Source: Raphanus sativus (Eukaryota > Streptophyta > Magnoliopsida > Brassicales > Brassicaceae). Taken from it: a stretch of 64,000 nucleotides of DNA. Below, piece after piece: positions 52,633 through 63,789 of the stretch. The first letter of the stretch is position 1. Each line of letters begins with the position of its first letter. A program made the translations under genes and the position numbers. The notes beneath the pieces were generated by a model. It made no database searches. It was given only the letters and a program-made list of their open reading frames with translations, and had not been told where the DNA came from. The stretch spans positions 15,019,828 to 15,083,827 of the forward strand of contig NC_079519.1 in the NCBI RefSeq assembly GCF_000801105.2. Reading direction: 5' to 3'.

Positions 52633-54492
52633 TGTGGGAACCGAAATTCGCACTGTCGATTTTAAGTAAGTAAATCGGAGGAAAGCTAAGTAAACCTAAC
52701 TTTCCCTGAAGGTCCGGATTCTCTGCGACAACCAACGACAAGTGATCAAATAAATGCGGAAATGTTTTATTAAGATTTGAGACTGGACCTTAAGGAAGGC
52801 TGCCTACGTACCCCTTTCGAGGATCAAGTCGGACGTAGTTCAGTTGGAAAGATTTGAACAAGAGATCGAACTGCCTGGCGGAGTTCGTCTAGTACGAGCG
52901 TTTGTCATAGAAACGGGCGTGTCGAGAATAACGCCTAGGGTTTCTATGAGCGGAACTCTAAGTAAAAGGATTGTTAGATCCTTCCGAGAGAGACAGGAGC
53001 CTGCGGACAAGATGAAAATAGAACGAGAGGCGGCCGGACGTTCTAGGTCCTACCTTGCTAGTCTACCGCCTAAATTCTAAGTTCTTAACCTAACAGGAGC
53101 TTTCTTGGTCTCCCTCTAGGATTTTTGCTCTCTCTTAATGATTTTCGCTCTGCCTTTCTTCCTCTCCCAAAGCTCCTTTATATACTCCTTCTTATGACGG
53201 TCTATTCTCCTCCTGGGCCGCAAGGCGGGCTTCTTTCCATTTTCGTCGGCTTTCATCGGGAAACTTGACATTTATCTTCGGGAAACTTGACATTTATCCT
53301 TCCGGAAATTTAGCATTATCTCGCTATGCAAAGATAAACGTAAATCGTCGTAATCTATCTCAGATAGTCGTAAACGGACTGTCCGATCGTGTTTAGTCCC
53401 TTTCGGGCCGTTTCCCAGGACTTCCGTGGTTTTCTACGATCTCTCCGGAAGTTCTTCATTCATTCGTAGAGTTGAGACGAGTGGTGTCTTAAGATAACCA
53501 TCGCTGTTTCGTACGAAGAATTAAGATCTTCCTTCCGGTTGATACCTTACGAGTTTCCGAAGTGTTTCCGACGGTCTTTGATTGGAGTAAGGACTGGAGT
53601 TTCGTACACGGAATCTCGATGATTCGTCCTGCGAGGACTTGAGAAAAACTCAAAGTACAAACTTCAGACTGCCGGGGACTGGGATTCGTGTACCGAAGAT
53701 CGTTATCCGAAGACCCGAGCCAGCACGGGGCTAGCCGCCCCGGTCATGGCCAGCACGGGCGCTAGCCGCCGGCGGCCACGGCCAGCATGGGGCTAGCCGC
53801 CGGCGGCCACGGCCAGCATGGGGCTAGCCGCCCGGCGGCCACGGCTAGCACGGGCGCTAGCCGCCGGCGGCCACGGCCAGCACGGGGCTAGCCGCCCGGC
53901 GGCCAAGGCCAGCACGGGCGCTAGCCGCCGGCGGCCATGGCCAGCACGGGGCTAGCCGCCCGGCGGGCCACGACCAGCACAGGCGCTAGCCGCCGGCGGC
54001 CACGGCCAGCACGGGGCTAGCGCCGCCCGGCGGCCACGGCCAGCACGGGCGCTAGCCGCCGGCGGCCACGGCCAGCACGGGGGCTAGCCGCCCGGCGGCT
54101 ACGACCAGCACGTGCGTCTCGACGAGGGCTTCGATTTGATATGTTGATCGTTTTCTGGGTCCTCACGGTTTTGAGAGAACAGGCTCTTTGAAAGTTTCCC
54201 GGCGGCAAGGACCAGCACGGGGGCTTAAGCCGCCCGGCGGCCAGGACCAGCAACGGGGGCTAGCCGCCGGCGGCCAGGACCAGCACGTGCGTCTCGACGA
54301 GGGCTTCGATTTGAATATCTTGATCGTTCTGGGTCCTCACGGTTTGAGAGAACGGGCTCTTTGAAGTTTCAAGGCGGATTCCTTGTCGTTCGGCCTATCC
54401 AAACTTAGATCACTTCCCGTTTCTTCCTTATACTTTCGTATGACAAATAGACTTAGCCGTTGATTTCGAGATAACCGTTTTTGACCCCAACA
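52633..54492 (-). mobile_element. 3' LTR of Tat-A element A5
   Basis: TGTGGGAACCG...GACCCCAACA on the plus strand, 1860 bp. Inverted TATA at about 53176, the GTACGTAGGCAG motif inverted near 52805, GC arrays 53700-54110 and 54195-54290. To its right lies the inverted polypurine-like tract (GGGGGGCTAAC on the minus strand) and the antisense ORF region, so it is a 3' LTR. Confidence 0.85.
53700..54290. repeat. GC-rich U3 minisatellite of A5 3' LTR
   Basis: About 13 copies of CACGGGCGCTAGCCGCCGGC / CACGGGGCTAGCCGCCCGGC type units (28-32 bp). They are interrupted at 54110-54195 by a unique stretch that is itself repeated near 54290. Confidence 0.85.
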
Positions 54493-54840
54493 GTTAGCCC
54501 CCCAGCATGCAAGATGCGGGAGCGATCTTGCGGGCGGAAGATTATGAGTTGAAAATCGAAATTTTTGGCTAAGAGTATTTCATTGCGGAAATCCACATCA
54601 CCTTTGATTGGCGATCTTGAACGTGACGTCGGGAAGACCGTGAGTTCGTTGCTCAACTTCGACTCGATTCTTGCTGGTCTGAAATCCGTGTGCACCCTTG
54701 TCCTGCATTCGGAGGGTTCGGAGGACCAGGACCACGCAGTCAAGGATCGCGAAGCCGGCGCATATGAGACATGCAGTGGTGGTGCGACCAATGGAGGCGA
54801 CGGTGAGACCGTTCCTACTTTGGGTGAGTTTTGAGGATGA
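54493..54840 (+). pseudogene. Tat-A antisense ORF remnant (A5)
   Basis: The promoter-side segment matches A4 (18700-18810) up to ATCACC at 54601, then a deletion joins it to a later part. That part is open as 54565-54834 (LLNFDSILAGLKSVCTLVLH, ending TVPTLGEF with TGA). The start shown by that frame lies in promoter sequence, so it is a deletion fusion. The acidic, Gly-rich end resembles C-termini of the Tat-B antisense ORFs only in composition. No known function. Confidence 0.45.
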
Positions 54841-57400
54841 AGGTGATGCTCCCGGGAGCGTCTAGGTTTATCAATCCCTTAGAGATTTTTTTTTGATTAC
54901 ATTTCGGCCGTTGGTTGGCCATTATGTATGATTTCGGGACTGGCCGTTGGTGGCTTTGAGTCCCTGCCCTTTTTAGGGCGTTGTATTGAACTCGCGGTAT
55001 GCATTTATAAAATATTTTGCGTTTAGAACTTCTGTTTGTCGAAGTTAGAGGGGCAGGGTGTGAGTTGTCGTCTCATTCCTGCCTCCCTGACGATCACCGT
55101 ATCCGTAGTTTGTACAAAGCGAGATTTTCCTGCGGTTTACGATTTACGCGAAAATTCGTGAAAACGTTCAGACTTGAGTGAAGAGACAAGTTTTGGGATC
55201 TCGCGTCGTTGACGCTTTGCCTATGAGATGTTAAGATACCAGCAAGGCTGGGTTTAGGGCAAGACCTAGGTTTACTCTCAGACTGAGGCTGTGCGATGAC
55301 AAATCGGCTTTCGTTTTGCCTGTTTGTGATTTTAACCTGATTCGTACCGTTTTAAAATCCGCGAAGTGGTATCGGCTTATATGATTTGTCTGGGCACGAA
55401 TCGAGCTACTTCCTTTACGAAGTGCTGAACCAAATTTGGATTTTTTGTATAGCGCGCTATGGGATCCTTGTCGGATGTAAAAGAGCCTACCCTTAGGTGG
55501 CTTGTCTGTTTAGGACGTTAGAGTTCGTTTGTTGTGATCAGCAACAACGAAATGATGCCGTTTTGAAGGCGTATGAATTTGTTATCGAAAAATGTTTATC
55601 CGAGCACGAAGCGACGTCTCGCAGTGCTGTGATTTTATTTTTCTCATGCCATAAGAGGATTATGGGCTTTCGCTTATGATTTGATTTATACTTTCGTCAA
55701 GTGTTAAAGATAGAATCCGAGTAGTCACTTCGGATTGTGATTTTGTCGCTTGGTCCGTATGCTACTTTTTAGAGAGCGATTTTAGGTGTAAGCGATGAGA
55801 GACATGTGTCTGGATGTGATAATCGTTTCATGGATACTGGATCCGTTGTCGCAGCCGTTTAGTAGTTGGCGAATTGTGTTGAGGATTTAGGACCGAAGGG
55901 TCGCGTAAATTTTACCAGGGGGGGGGAAGCGTCTAACTTCACTATGTTTCGTGAAGTGTTGGCCTTCTGAGATTTGTTTTTGTAAGAATGACTCGTATAG
56001 CTCTGGGAGCTTTGCTACGAGCGTTTCTTTTCGTGCCGCGTTTTATGGGGCGTATAGAACTTAATTGATTTGATGATAAGTTTAAGATTTTCCGTTTAAC
56101 CATTTGGTTGTTAGGATCGAGTTTCGTTATCGTATGATTTCCGATTTTGGGTTATACGACAAACTGCTTGCATAATATCCGTTTGTCGTTTTACGACAAA
56201 TCGTGGATTGTCTTTTTTTAGCCGTTACACGGTTGGAGCGGTGGTCGCTAAGTATTGTAGACCGGCATGGAGGCTGACTTCAGCCGTTTAGCCAAGGAAG
56301 TCGTTGGTAAAAGACCAGTCCATGACCCTTTGTGTTACCGTTAAGATCGTGTTTAGTTGACGATTGTCCTTAATGGCGATGTCGAGTGCATGTTCGGGCT
56401 TTATGGAAAGACGTAGTTGGCCGAGGGCCGAATAGAGTTCGTCGAGATAGACATGCCAATCATAGAGGAGTTTTCCAAGTTATGGGTGATGGCTTTTCGA
56501 AACGATTTTCCACTTTAGGTTTCGTTTTTTGGCGAAAGTTGCTTCGGGTTACTCATGAAGTTTTACCGAAGGTTATTTCGTTAATTTTGTAGCTCTCCGT
56601 CGTGCCATTAGTCTCACGGAAGCGGAAAGAGTATGCCAAGGATGCGCGGCGATCGTTTCTCGGTTTTTCGAGAGATTAGATCGGTTTGCGCGTTATGCCT
56701 AAACAGTCAAAACAATAGAACGAAACTGGAAGAAAATGCCTAAGACTTAGCTAGCTAGACTTTCCACCTAGGTCCTAAGTTCCCTAAATTTTACGGCGGT
56801 TTACAAGACGTTCCCATTCCTTTCCTATGATAAAATTTTCTAAGTCGGACATACCTTAGTCTCATTGATTACTCGAGATTGCCTCATGTCCGTTCCTCTT
56901 TGTCTTCTAACGTTTTATTGTCAAAGGTCTTCGCCTAAGTTCATATCCTCGTTTCCTCGTACTGCTGGTTAAATCGACCATGTACCCGAAGGAATAGTGC
57001 AGAATCGTTGAAGCAAAGGGAGGAGAAGTAGGCGAAACTCGAAGAAGGCTAAGGTGGGCGGACAAGCGAAAATGATTGGCAAGACGTCACTTGAGTGAGA
57101 CTTGATATTTCGTCAAGCTATGAGTGAACTGGTCAGGTCAAGAAGCTTATGATATTGTTTTTCTTTACGAATGATATTTCGTAAAATATTGCCGAGCTTT
57201 TACTTTACGAGAGTTTTTCAACAAAATGTTGTCGAGTTAATTTTACAGAAACTGTTTCGTAAAATGTTGTCGAGTTTAGTCGCGCAGAAGCTGTCTCGTG
57301 AAGTATTGTCTAGGATTATTTTACGAAAGGTGCAAAGTATTGGATTGGACTATCGTCGGAATAGTTTTGCGAGGATTTGCCGTGCTTGACGAATGTTGTG
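54841..57400 (-). mobile_element. A5 internal noncoding region
   Basis: 54841-55360 has no recognisable feature apart from GCCGTTGGTTGG/GCCGTTGGTGG repeats near 54907-54952. 55360-55500 matches the A2 LTR U3 inverted (TATAGCGCGCTATGG). 55503-57410 is the copy of window positions 1-2250, lacking about 310 bp at 56520. GTAAAAT inverted repeats lie at 57150-57335. No coding sequence survives comparison of the two copies. Confidence 0.55.
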
Positions 57401-58100
57401 TCGCCCGATAACCAGCGCAGTACGGGTGCGCTAGTCGTCCGGCGCCTAGAGGCAGCACGGGGGCTAGCCAACACTTGGATGTCGAGTCTTTCGGAAGATC
57501 TTCGATCCATTGCCGAGGGAAATGGTGTTTTAAGATAACCATCACCGTTTATACGAAGTCTTCCTGTCCGTTGACGTCTTATGGATTCTTCGAAATCTTG
57601 GAGCAAGAAAAGGAGTTTTGTTTTGCGGGATCTCGGAAAGTCGCAAAACACGGATTTCTGACGACCCGGGGGCCTAGAACTTACGCACGAAGACTAGCCG
57701 TCCGACGACCCGAGCCAGCACGGGGCTAGCCGCCCGGCGACCACGGCCAGCACGGGCGCTAGCCGCGGCGGCCACGGCCAGTGCGGGGCTAGCCGCCCGG
57801 CGGCCACGGCCAGCACGGGCGCTAGCCGCCGCGGCGCCATGGCCAGCACGGGGCTAGCCGCCGGCGGCCACGGCCAGCACGGGCGCTAGCCGCCGCGGCC
57901 ACGGCCAGCACGGGCTAGCCGCCCGGCGGCCACGGCCAGCACGGGGCTAGCGCCCGGCGGCCACGCCAGCACGGGGCTAGCCGCCCGGCGGCCACGGCCA
58001 GCACGGGGCTAGCCGCCCGGCGGCCACGGCCACGACCGGAGTTGGCTGCTCGGTTCCTTCGACTTGTGCGTGTTTTGCGTTCTTGTTTGTTTTCCGTAGG
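57401..58100 (-). mobile_element. Embedded LTR-derived block in A5
   Basis: 57480-57680 matches A2 LTR positions 11900-12100 inverted (CCGTGTTTTGCGACTTTCCG on the minus strand), flanked by GC arrays at 57400-57475 and 57690-58035. An LTR piece thus lies between the leader copy (58640-58735) and the 3' internal region, so A5 is a chimera rather than a simple element. Confidence 0.6.
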
Positions 58101-58735
58101 TTTTTTCCTTGTGTAGAAAATGTTTCTTAGAACGTTGTTGACCTTTTATTTTACGAGAGTTATTTCACAAAATGTTGTCGAGTTAATTTTACGGAAACTG
58201 TTTTGTAAAATGTTGTCGAGTTTAATCATGCAAAAGCTGTCTCGTGAAATATTTTCGAGAATTTATTTTACGAAAGGTGTTCCGTAAAATGTTATCGAAT
58301 TTTATCATTAGAAACGCTGATTGGTAACCCGATCAGTCGTGCTTTCTGTTTCATGAGTAGTTTGGGGTTTCTCCGCGATTTTCCAGGAGAAATTCTAAAA
58401 AGCATTTTCAGTCGAAACTCTACTTGGTAATCAGACCGTCATATCAGCTTGGGCTCGATCCTTCCTAAAATCGTATGTGGGTCGTTTAGCCGTGATTCGG
58501 GCCCCTTTTGGGCTGTCTTGGGCCTTAGACGTTTTTACGATTTTTCTTTAGAAAAAGCCGTCGATGTGACGCTGGTTTTTCCGAAAGGTTTCAATTCCCC
58601 GTATAGTTAAGGCAACTGGTGTTCAAGCTAACCATAGCCGTTTTATACGGCAGGCAGGAATCCGTCTCCACTACCAAGTCTTTTTATGAATTTTACCGAA
58701 GTCTTTCTTAGATAATCCCAAACGAGGGGGGTTGT
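58101..58735 (-). mobile_element. Tat-A tail plus leader-ORF end (A5)
   Basis: Collinear with 2500-3180 and, inverted, with 62940-63560. It contains the GTAAAAT hairpins (58130-58320) and the end of the leader ORF (58690-58735). No complete gene. Confidence 0.6.
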
Positions 58736-59904
58736 GTCCATGGACGATAGGAGTTTGTTTCCTGCGGTTGCCTCGACCAGACGGTCGATGTGCGGAAGCG
58801 GAAAACAATCCTTCGGGCATGCTTTGTTGAGATCAGTAAAGTCGACGCACACTCGCCATTTCCCGTTTTTCTTCTTGACGACGACGGGATTGGCGAGCCA
58901 GTCGGAATATCTTACTTCTGTTATTGATCCAACTTTGAGGAGTCTTTCGACTTCCTCATTACCGCGCAGTTGCCCGCTCGGGGCCTAGCTTTCGCCTCTT
59001 TTGTTTTACGGGTTTATGAGTTGGATCGATGGGTAGTTCGTGACATGTTACGTTGATGTCGATTCCCGGCATATCTCCCGCAGCCCAAGCAAACGTGTTA
59101 AGGTTCTTCTTGAGACATGCGGTGAGTTCTGCTTTCAATAGATTGCGGAGATTGGCTCCAATCTCCACGCACCGCTCTGGGTTAGTCTCGTCGAGGCAGA
59201 CCGAAATTACTGGTTCGCAAGTGGGCTTACGTTTTTCCTTCCAGGACCTCAGCTCTTTGCGACTGCCAGAAGATTTCTGGAGGGTCCTGCGATGCTGGTT
59301 CGTGAGTTGCTTGCTTTTTTGGGTTAGTTTCGGACTCAGAGTTTTTTCGTTTTAACCCAGCGGCCAAGCAGACTTGCGGCGCTTTACGATCTCCTTGTAT
59401 TGTTTCAACTCTGAGGAGGGTCGGAAATTTGAGGCACAGATGGAAAGTCGAGGGGATTGCTCGCAAGGAATTTAACCACGGAGTCCCGACGATCGCGTTA
59501 TATGCTGCTGGACCGTCGACTACCAAAAACTCCACCATCTTCGTGACGCTCCCGGCTCTGACCGAGAGATCGACTGAGCCGAGGGTCATTGTGATGTTTC
59601 CTGAGAGTCCGATTATTGGGTTGGGATCGTCCGTGATAGCGCTTAGGTCGATTCCCATCCTCTCGAGAGTGTTCTTATATATAATATTTGTCAAGCATCC
59701 GGTGTCGACCAATATTCTTGCTACGTCGATGTCCTGGATCGTTAGTCTGATAACGAGGAGTTCGTCGTGAGGTTTGGCTTGACCAGCCCGTTGCTCTGTC
59801 CCCGAATGACACGATGTTGCGGACAGGTGATGTGGCCATGCTGTTGTTACCAATCGTAGGTTTTTGAGTAAGAGAATCCGACCTCCCCCTCCTTCTAGCG
59901 CCAA
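58736..59904 (-). pseudogene. pol: Tat-A protease and start of RT (A5)
   Basis: Minus strand. Protease: RILVDTGCLTNIIYKNTLER (Asp-Thr-Gly catalytic motif) and YNAIVGTPWLNSLRAIPST, 59780-59420. RT N-terminal part: NTFAWAAGDMPGIDINVTCH (about 59110-59050), NPVVVKKKNGKW-type strand near 58880, and CVDFTDLNKACPKDCFPLPH (58850). It ends at SSMD (58736), fused to leader-ORF sequence. Gag is missing: the primer site and a few leader bases join directly to protease. Frame breaks at about 59220 and 58960. Compared with A2, which kept gag and lost the DTG and RT, A5 is the complementary deletion. Confidence 0.8.
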
Positions 59905-59906
59905 AC
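59885..59906 (-). promoter_or_regulatory. Primer binding site, A5
   Basis: Inverted GTTTGGCGCTAGAAGGAGG directly left of the LTR border. Confidence 0.75.
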
Positions 59907-61592
59907 TGTGGGACCGAAATTCGCACTGTCGATTTTAAGTAAGTAAATCGGAGGAAAGCTAAGTAAACCTAACTTTCCCTGAAGGTCCGGATTCTCTGCG
60001 ACAACCAACGACAAGTGATCAAATAAATGCGGAAATGGTTTTATTAAGATTTGAGACTGGACCTTAAAGGAAGGCTGCCTACGTACCCCTTTCGAGGATC
60101 AAGTCGGACGTAGTTCAGTTGGAAAATTTTGAACAAGAGATCGAACTGCCTGGCGGAGTTCGTCTAGTACGAGCGTTTGTCATAGAAACGGGCATGTCGA
60201 GAATAACGCCTAGGGTTTCTATGTGCGGAACTCTAAGTAAAAGGATTGTTAGATCCTTCCGAGAGAGACAGAGCCTGCGGACAAGATGAAAATAGAACGA
60301 GAGGCGGCCGGACGTTCCTAGGTCCTAACCTTGCTAGTCTACCGCCCTAAATTCTAAGTTCTTAACCTACAACAGGAGCTTCTTGGTCTCCTCTAGGATT
60401 TTTTGCTCTCTCTTAATGATTTCGCTCTGCCTTTCTTCCTCTCCAAAAGCTCCTTTATATACTCCTTCTTATGACGGTCTATTCTCCTCCTGGGCCGCAA
60501 GGCGGGCTTCTTTCCATTTTCGTCGGCTTTCATCGGGAAAACTGACATTTATCTTCGGGAAACTTGACATTTATCCTTCGGAAATTTAGCATTTATCTCG
60601 CTATGCAAAGATAAACGTAAATCGTCGTATCTATCTCAGATAATCGTAAACGGACTGTCCGATCGTGTTTAGTCCCTTTCGGGCCGTTTCCAGGACTTCC
60701 GTGGTTTTCTACGATCTCTCCGGAAGTTCTTCATTCATTCGTAGAGTTGAGACGAGTGGTGTCTTAAGATAACCATCGCTGTTTCGTACGAAGAATTTAA
60801 GATCTTCCTTCCGGTTGATACCTTACGAGTTTCCGAAGTGTTTCCGACGGTCTTTGATTGGAGTAAGGACTGGAGTTTCGTACACGGAATCTCGATGATT
60901 CGTCCTGCGAGGACTTGAGAAAAACTCAAAGTACAAACTTCAGACTGCCGGGGACTGGGATTCGTGTACCGAAGATCGTTATCCGAAGACCCGAGCCAGC
61001 ACGGGGCTAGCCGCCCGGCGGTCATGGCCAGCACGGGCGCTAGCCGCCGGCGGCCACGGCCAGCACGGGGCTAGCCGCCGCCGCGGCCCGCAGCCACGGG
61101 CTAGCCGCCCGGCGGCCACGCCCAGCACGGGCGCTAGCCGCCGGCGGCCACGGCCAGCACGGGGCTAGCCGCCCGGCGGCCACGGCCAGCACGGGGCTAG
61201 CCGCCGGCGGGCCACGGCCAGCACGGGCTAGCCGCCGGGCGGCCACGACAGCACGGGCGCTAGCCGCGCGGCCACGGCCAGCAGGGGCTAGCCGCCCGGC
61301 GCCACGGCCAGCACGGGCGCTAGCCGCCGGCGGCCACGGCCAGCACGGGGGCTAGCCGCCCGGCGGCTACGACCAGCACGTGCGTCTCGACGAGGGCTTC
61401 GATTTGATATGTTGATCGTTTTCTGGGTCCTCACGGTTTGAGAGACGGGCTCTTTGAAGTTTCCCGGCGGCCAGACCAGCACGGGGGCTTAGCCGCCCGG
61501 CGGCCAGGACCAGCACGGGGGCTAGCCGCCGGCGGCCAGGACCAGCACGTGCGTCTCGACGAGGGCTTTCGATTTGATATCTTGATCGTTCT
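59907..61592 (-). mobile_element. 5' LTR of A5, cut by assembly gap
   Basis: TGTGGGACCGAAATTCGC onward, collinear with 52633-54320. GC arrays are at 60985-61380 and 61460-61550, with an inverted TATA at about 60456. It stops at the N run about 165 bp before the expected CCCCAACA. The copies have diverged by small indels, many of them single bases. Confidence 0.85.
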
Positions 61593-61692
61593 NNNNNNNN
61601 NNNNNNNNNNNNNNNNNNNNNNNNNNNNNNNNNNNNNNNNNNNNNNNNNNNNNNNNNNNNNNNNNNNNNNNNNNNNNNNNNNNNNNNNNNNN
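61593..61692. other. Assembly gap, 100 N
   Basis: Exactly 100 N, the usual placeholder for an unknown length. It lies between two oppositely oriented Tat-A LTRs next to a GC-rich array, so collapse or misjoin here is likely. Confidence 1.
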
Positions 61693-62635
61693 AACTCGTA
61701 AGATATCGACAGGAAGGAATATCTTAAATTCTTCGTACGAAACAGCGATGGTTATCTTAAGACACCACTCGTCTCAACTCTACGAACGAATGAAGAACTT
61801 CCGAAGAAATCGTAGAAAACAACGGAAGTCCTGGAAACGGCCCGAAAGGGACCAAACACGATCGAACAGTCCGTTTACGATTATCTGAGATAGATACGAC
61901 GATTTACGTTTATCTTTACATAGCAAGACAAATGCTAAAAATTCCGGAAAGACAAATGTCAAGTTTCCCGATGGAAGCCGCGAAAATGGAAAGAAGCCCG
62001 CCTTACGGCCCAGAAGGGGAATAGACCGTCATAAAGAAGGAGTATATAAAGGAGCTTGGGGAGAGGAAGAAAGGCAGAGCGAAAATCATTAAGAGAGAGC
62101 GAAAATCATTAAGAGAGAGCGAAAATCATTAAGAGAGAGCAAAAATCTTAGAGGGAAAGCAGATCCGAGATTTTAGACTGAGGGAACTTAGAACTTAGGT
62201 GGTTAGACTAGCAAGGCATGACCTAGGACGTCTGGCCGTCTCTCGTTCTACCTTCATCTTGTCCGCAGACTTCTGTTCCTTCGGAAGAATCTAACAATTC
62301 TTTTACTCAGAGTTCCGCACATAGAAACCCTAGGCGTTATTCTCGACACGCCCGTTTCTATGACAAACGCTCGTACTAGACGAACTCCGCCAGGCAGTTC
62401 GATCTCTTGTTCAAACCCTTCCAACTGAACTACGTCCGACTTGATCCTCGAAAGGGGTACGTAGGCAGCCTTCCTTAAGGTCCAGTCCCAAATCTCAATA
62501 AAACCTTTCCGCATTTATTTGATCACTTGTCGTTGGTTGTCGCAGAGAGTCCGGACCTTTAGGGAAAGTTAGGTTTACTTAGCTTTCCTCCGTTTTACTT
62601 AATCATAATCGACAGTGCGAATTTCGGTTCCCACA
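61693..62635 (+). mobile_element. 5' LTR of Tat-A element A6, left end missing
   Basis: Enters inside the LTR (AACTCGTAAGATATCGACAG) and ends GGTTCCCACA. TATA at 62042 (GAGTATATAAAGG), the GTACGTAGGCAG motif at 62441-62468. The U3 start and GC array are lost in the gap. The frame on the minus strand at 62254-62514 is the antisense of U5 and recurs in other LTR copies because the sequence does. Confidence 0.85.
62081..62140 (+). repeat. 20 bp direct repeats in A6 leader
   Basis: Three exact copies of GAAAATCATTAAGAGAGAGC and a partial fourth, just downstream of the TATA box. Other Tat-A LTRs carry one or two diverged copies here. Confidence 0.9.
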
Positions 62636-62660
62636 GTTTGGCGCTAGAAGGAGGGGGGGA
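62636..62660 (+). promoter_or_regulatory. Primer binding site, A6
   Basis: GTTTGGCGCTAGAAGGAGGG right after the LTR end CCCACA. Confidence 0.8.
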
Positions 62661-62704
62661 CGGATTACTCTTACTCTTACGGCCGCAAACGCTTGATCAA
62701 AGTA

Positions 62705-62977
62705 ATGTCTGGAAATATGAAAGACAAACTCGCAGCTCACATCGACGCTGGTAAAACAACTTCAGCAGTGACTGCTCCTACGACCAACGCTTATGCAAAC
62801 GGTTATATAAGATTATCATCTTACGGACAAACGTCCCGAGAACGGACCATCCCAACCAAGTTCGGGTCCTATCAACCATGCACCCCCGTCCAAGTTCCTG
62901 CAACACGGTCCTCGGGTCCATGGACACAACCCCCCTCGTTTGGGATTATCGAAGAAAGACTTCGGGAAAATTCATAA
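62705..62977 (+). CDS. Tat-A leader ORF, intact copy (A6)
   Basis: ATG 62705 (MSGNMKDKLAAHIDAGKT) to TAA 62975-62977, 90 codons, 45 bp after the primer site. It is hydrophilic, with no zinc knuckle or membrane segment. It contains TAPTTNAYANGYIR, a proline-rich centre (YQPCTPVQVPAT) and a charged end IIEERLRENS. It probably represents the N-terminus of Tat-A gag, since the same block follows the primer site in A1 and A5. Here it ends on its own stop and is followed by noncoding tail. Whether it is translated or useful is unknown. The 5 extra residues after NGYIR compared with A1 are an in-frame difference. Confidence 0.5.
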   Translation: MSGNMKDKLAAHIDAGKTTSAVTAPTTNAYANGYIRLSSYGQTSRERTIPTKFGSYQPCTPVQVPATRSSGPWTQPPSFGIIEERLRENS

Positions 62978-63780
62978 AAAGACTTGGTAGTGGAGACGGA
63001 TTCTTGCCTGCCGTATAAAACGGCTATGGTTAGCTTGAACACCAGTTGCCTTAACTATACGGGGAGTTGAAATCCTTTCGAAAAAACCAGCGTCACATCA
63101 ACGGCTTTTTCTAAAGAAAAATCGTAAAAACGTCTAAGTCCCAAGACAGCCCAAAAGGGGCCGAATCACGGCTAAACGACCCACATACGATTTTAGGTAG
63201 GATCGAGCCCAAGGCTGATGTGACGGTCTGATTACCGAGTAGAGTTTCGACCGAAAATGTTTTTTAGAATTTCCCGGAAAAATAAAGACTTGTTCTCCTG
63301 GAAATCGCGGAGAAACCCCAGATTACTCATGAAACAGAAAGCACGACTGATCGGGTTACCAATCAGCGTTTCTAATGCTAAAATTCGATAACATTTTACG
63401 GAACACCTTTCGTAAAATAAATTCTCGAAAATATTTCACGAGACAGCTTTTGCATGATTAAACTCGACAACATTTTACAAAACAGTTTCCGTAAAATTAA
63501 CTCGACAACATTTTGTGAAATAAATCTCGTAAATAAAAGGTCAACAACGTTCTAGGAAATAACTTCTTGCTGGGATCAAGATCGATTAAGATGAAATCGA
63601 TACCTGAAGGTCCTCGGAAAAACATGAATGATGTTAGAGAAACCTCGAGAGACTAATTGTTAATCGAGAAACCTTGAAAAATATTAAGTTCGAGATTCAT
63701 CATCTCGAAATCAATGGCTAGAAACATTTTCTACACGAGGAAAAACCTACGCAAAAACACGCACAAGCCGAAGAAACCGA
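62978..63780 (+). mobile_element. A6 tail with GTAAAAT inverted repeats
   Basis: Noncoding, the inverse of 2406-3118. It includes ATTTTACGG...CGTAAAAT pairs (63390-63545) and, towards the end, the GAGATTCATCATCTCGAAATC block that also lies in the A2 LTR (11412-11450), so the 3' LTR of A6 probably begins within this stretch. Confidence 0.6.
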
Positions 63781-63789
63781 GCAGCCGAT

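Noticed and set aside
53700..54110. CRISPR-like regular repeats
   Set aside because: No unique spacers; units abut and diverge as in a minisatellite, in a plant retrotransposon LTR.
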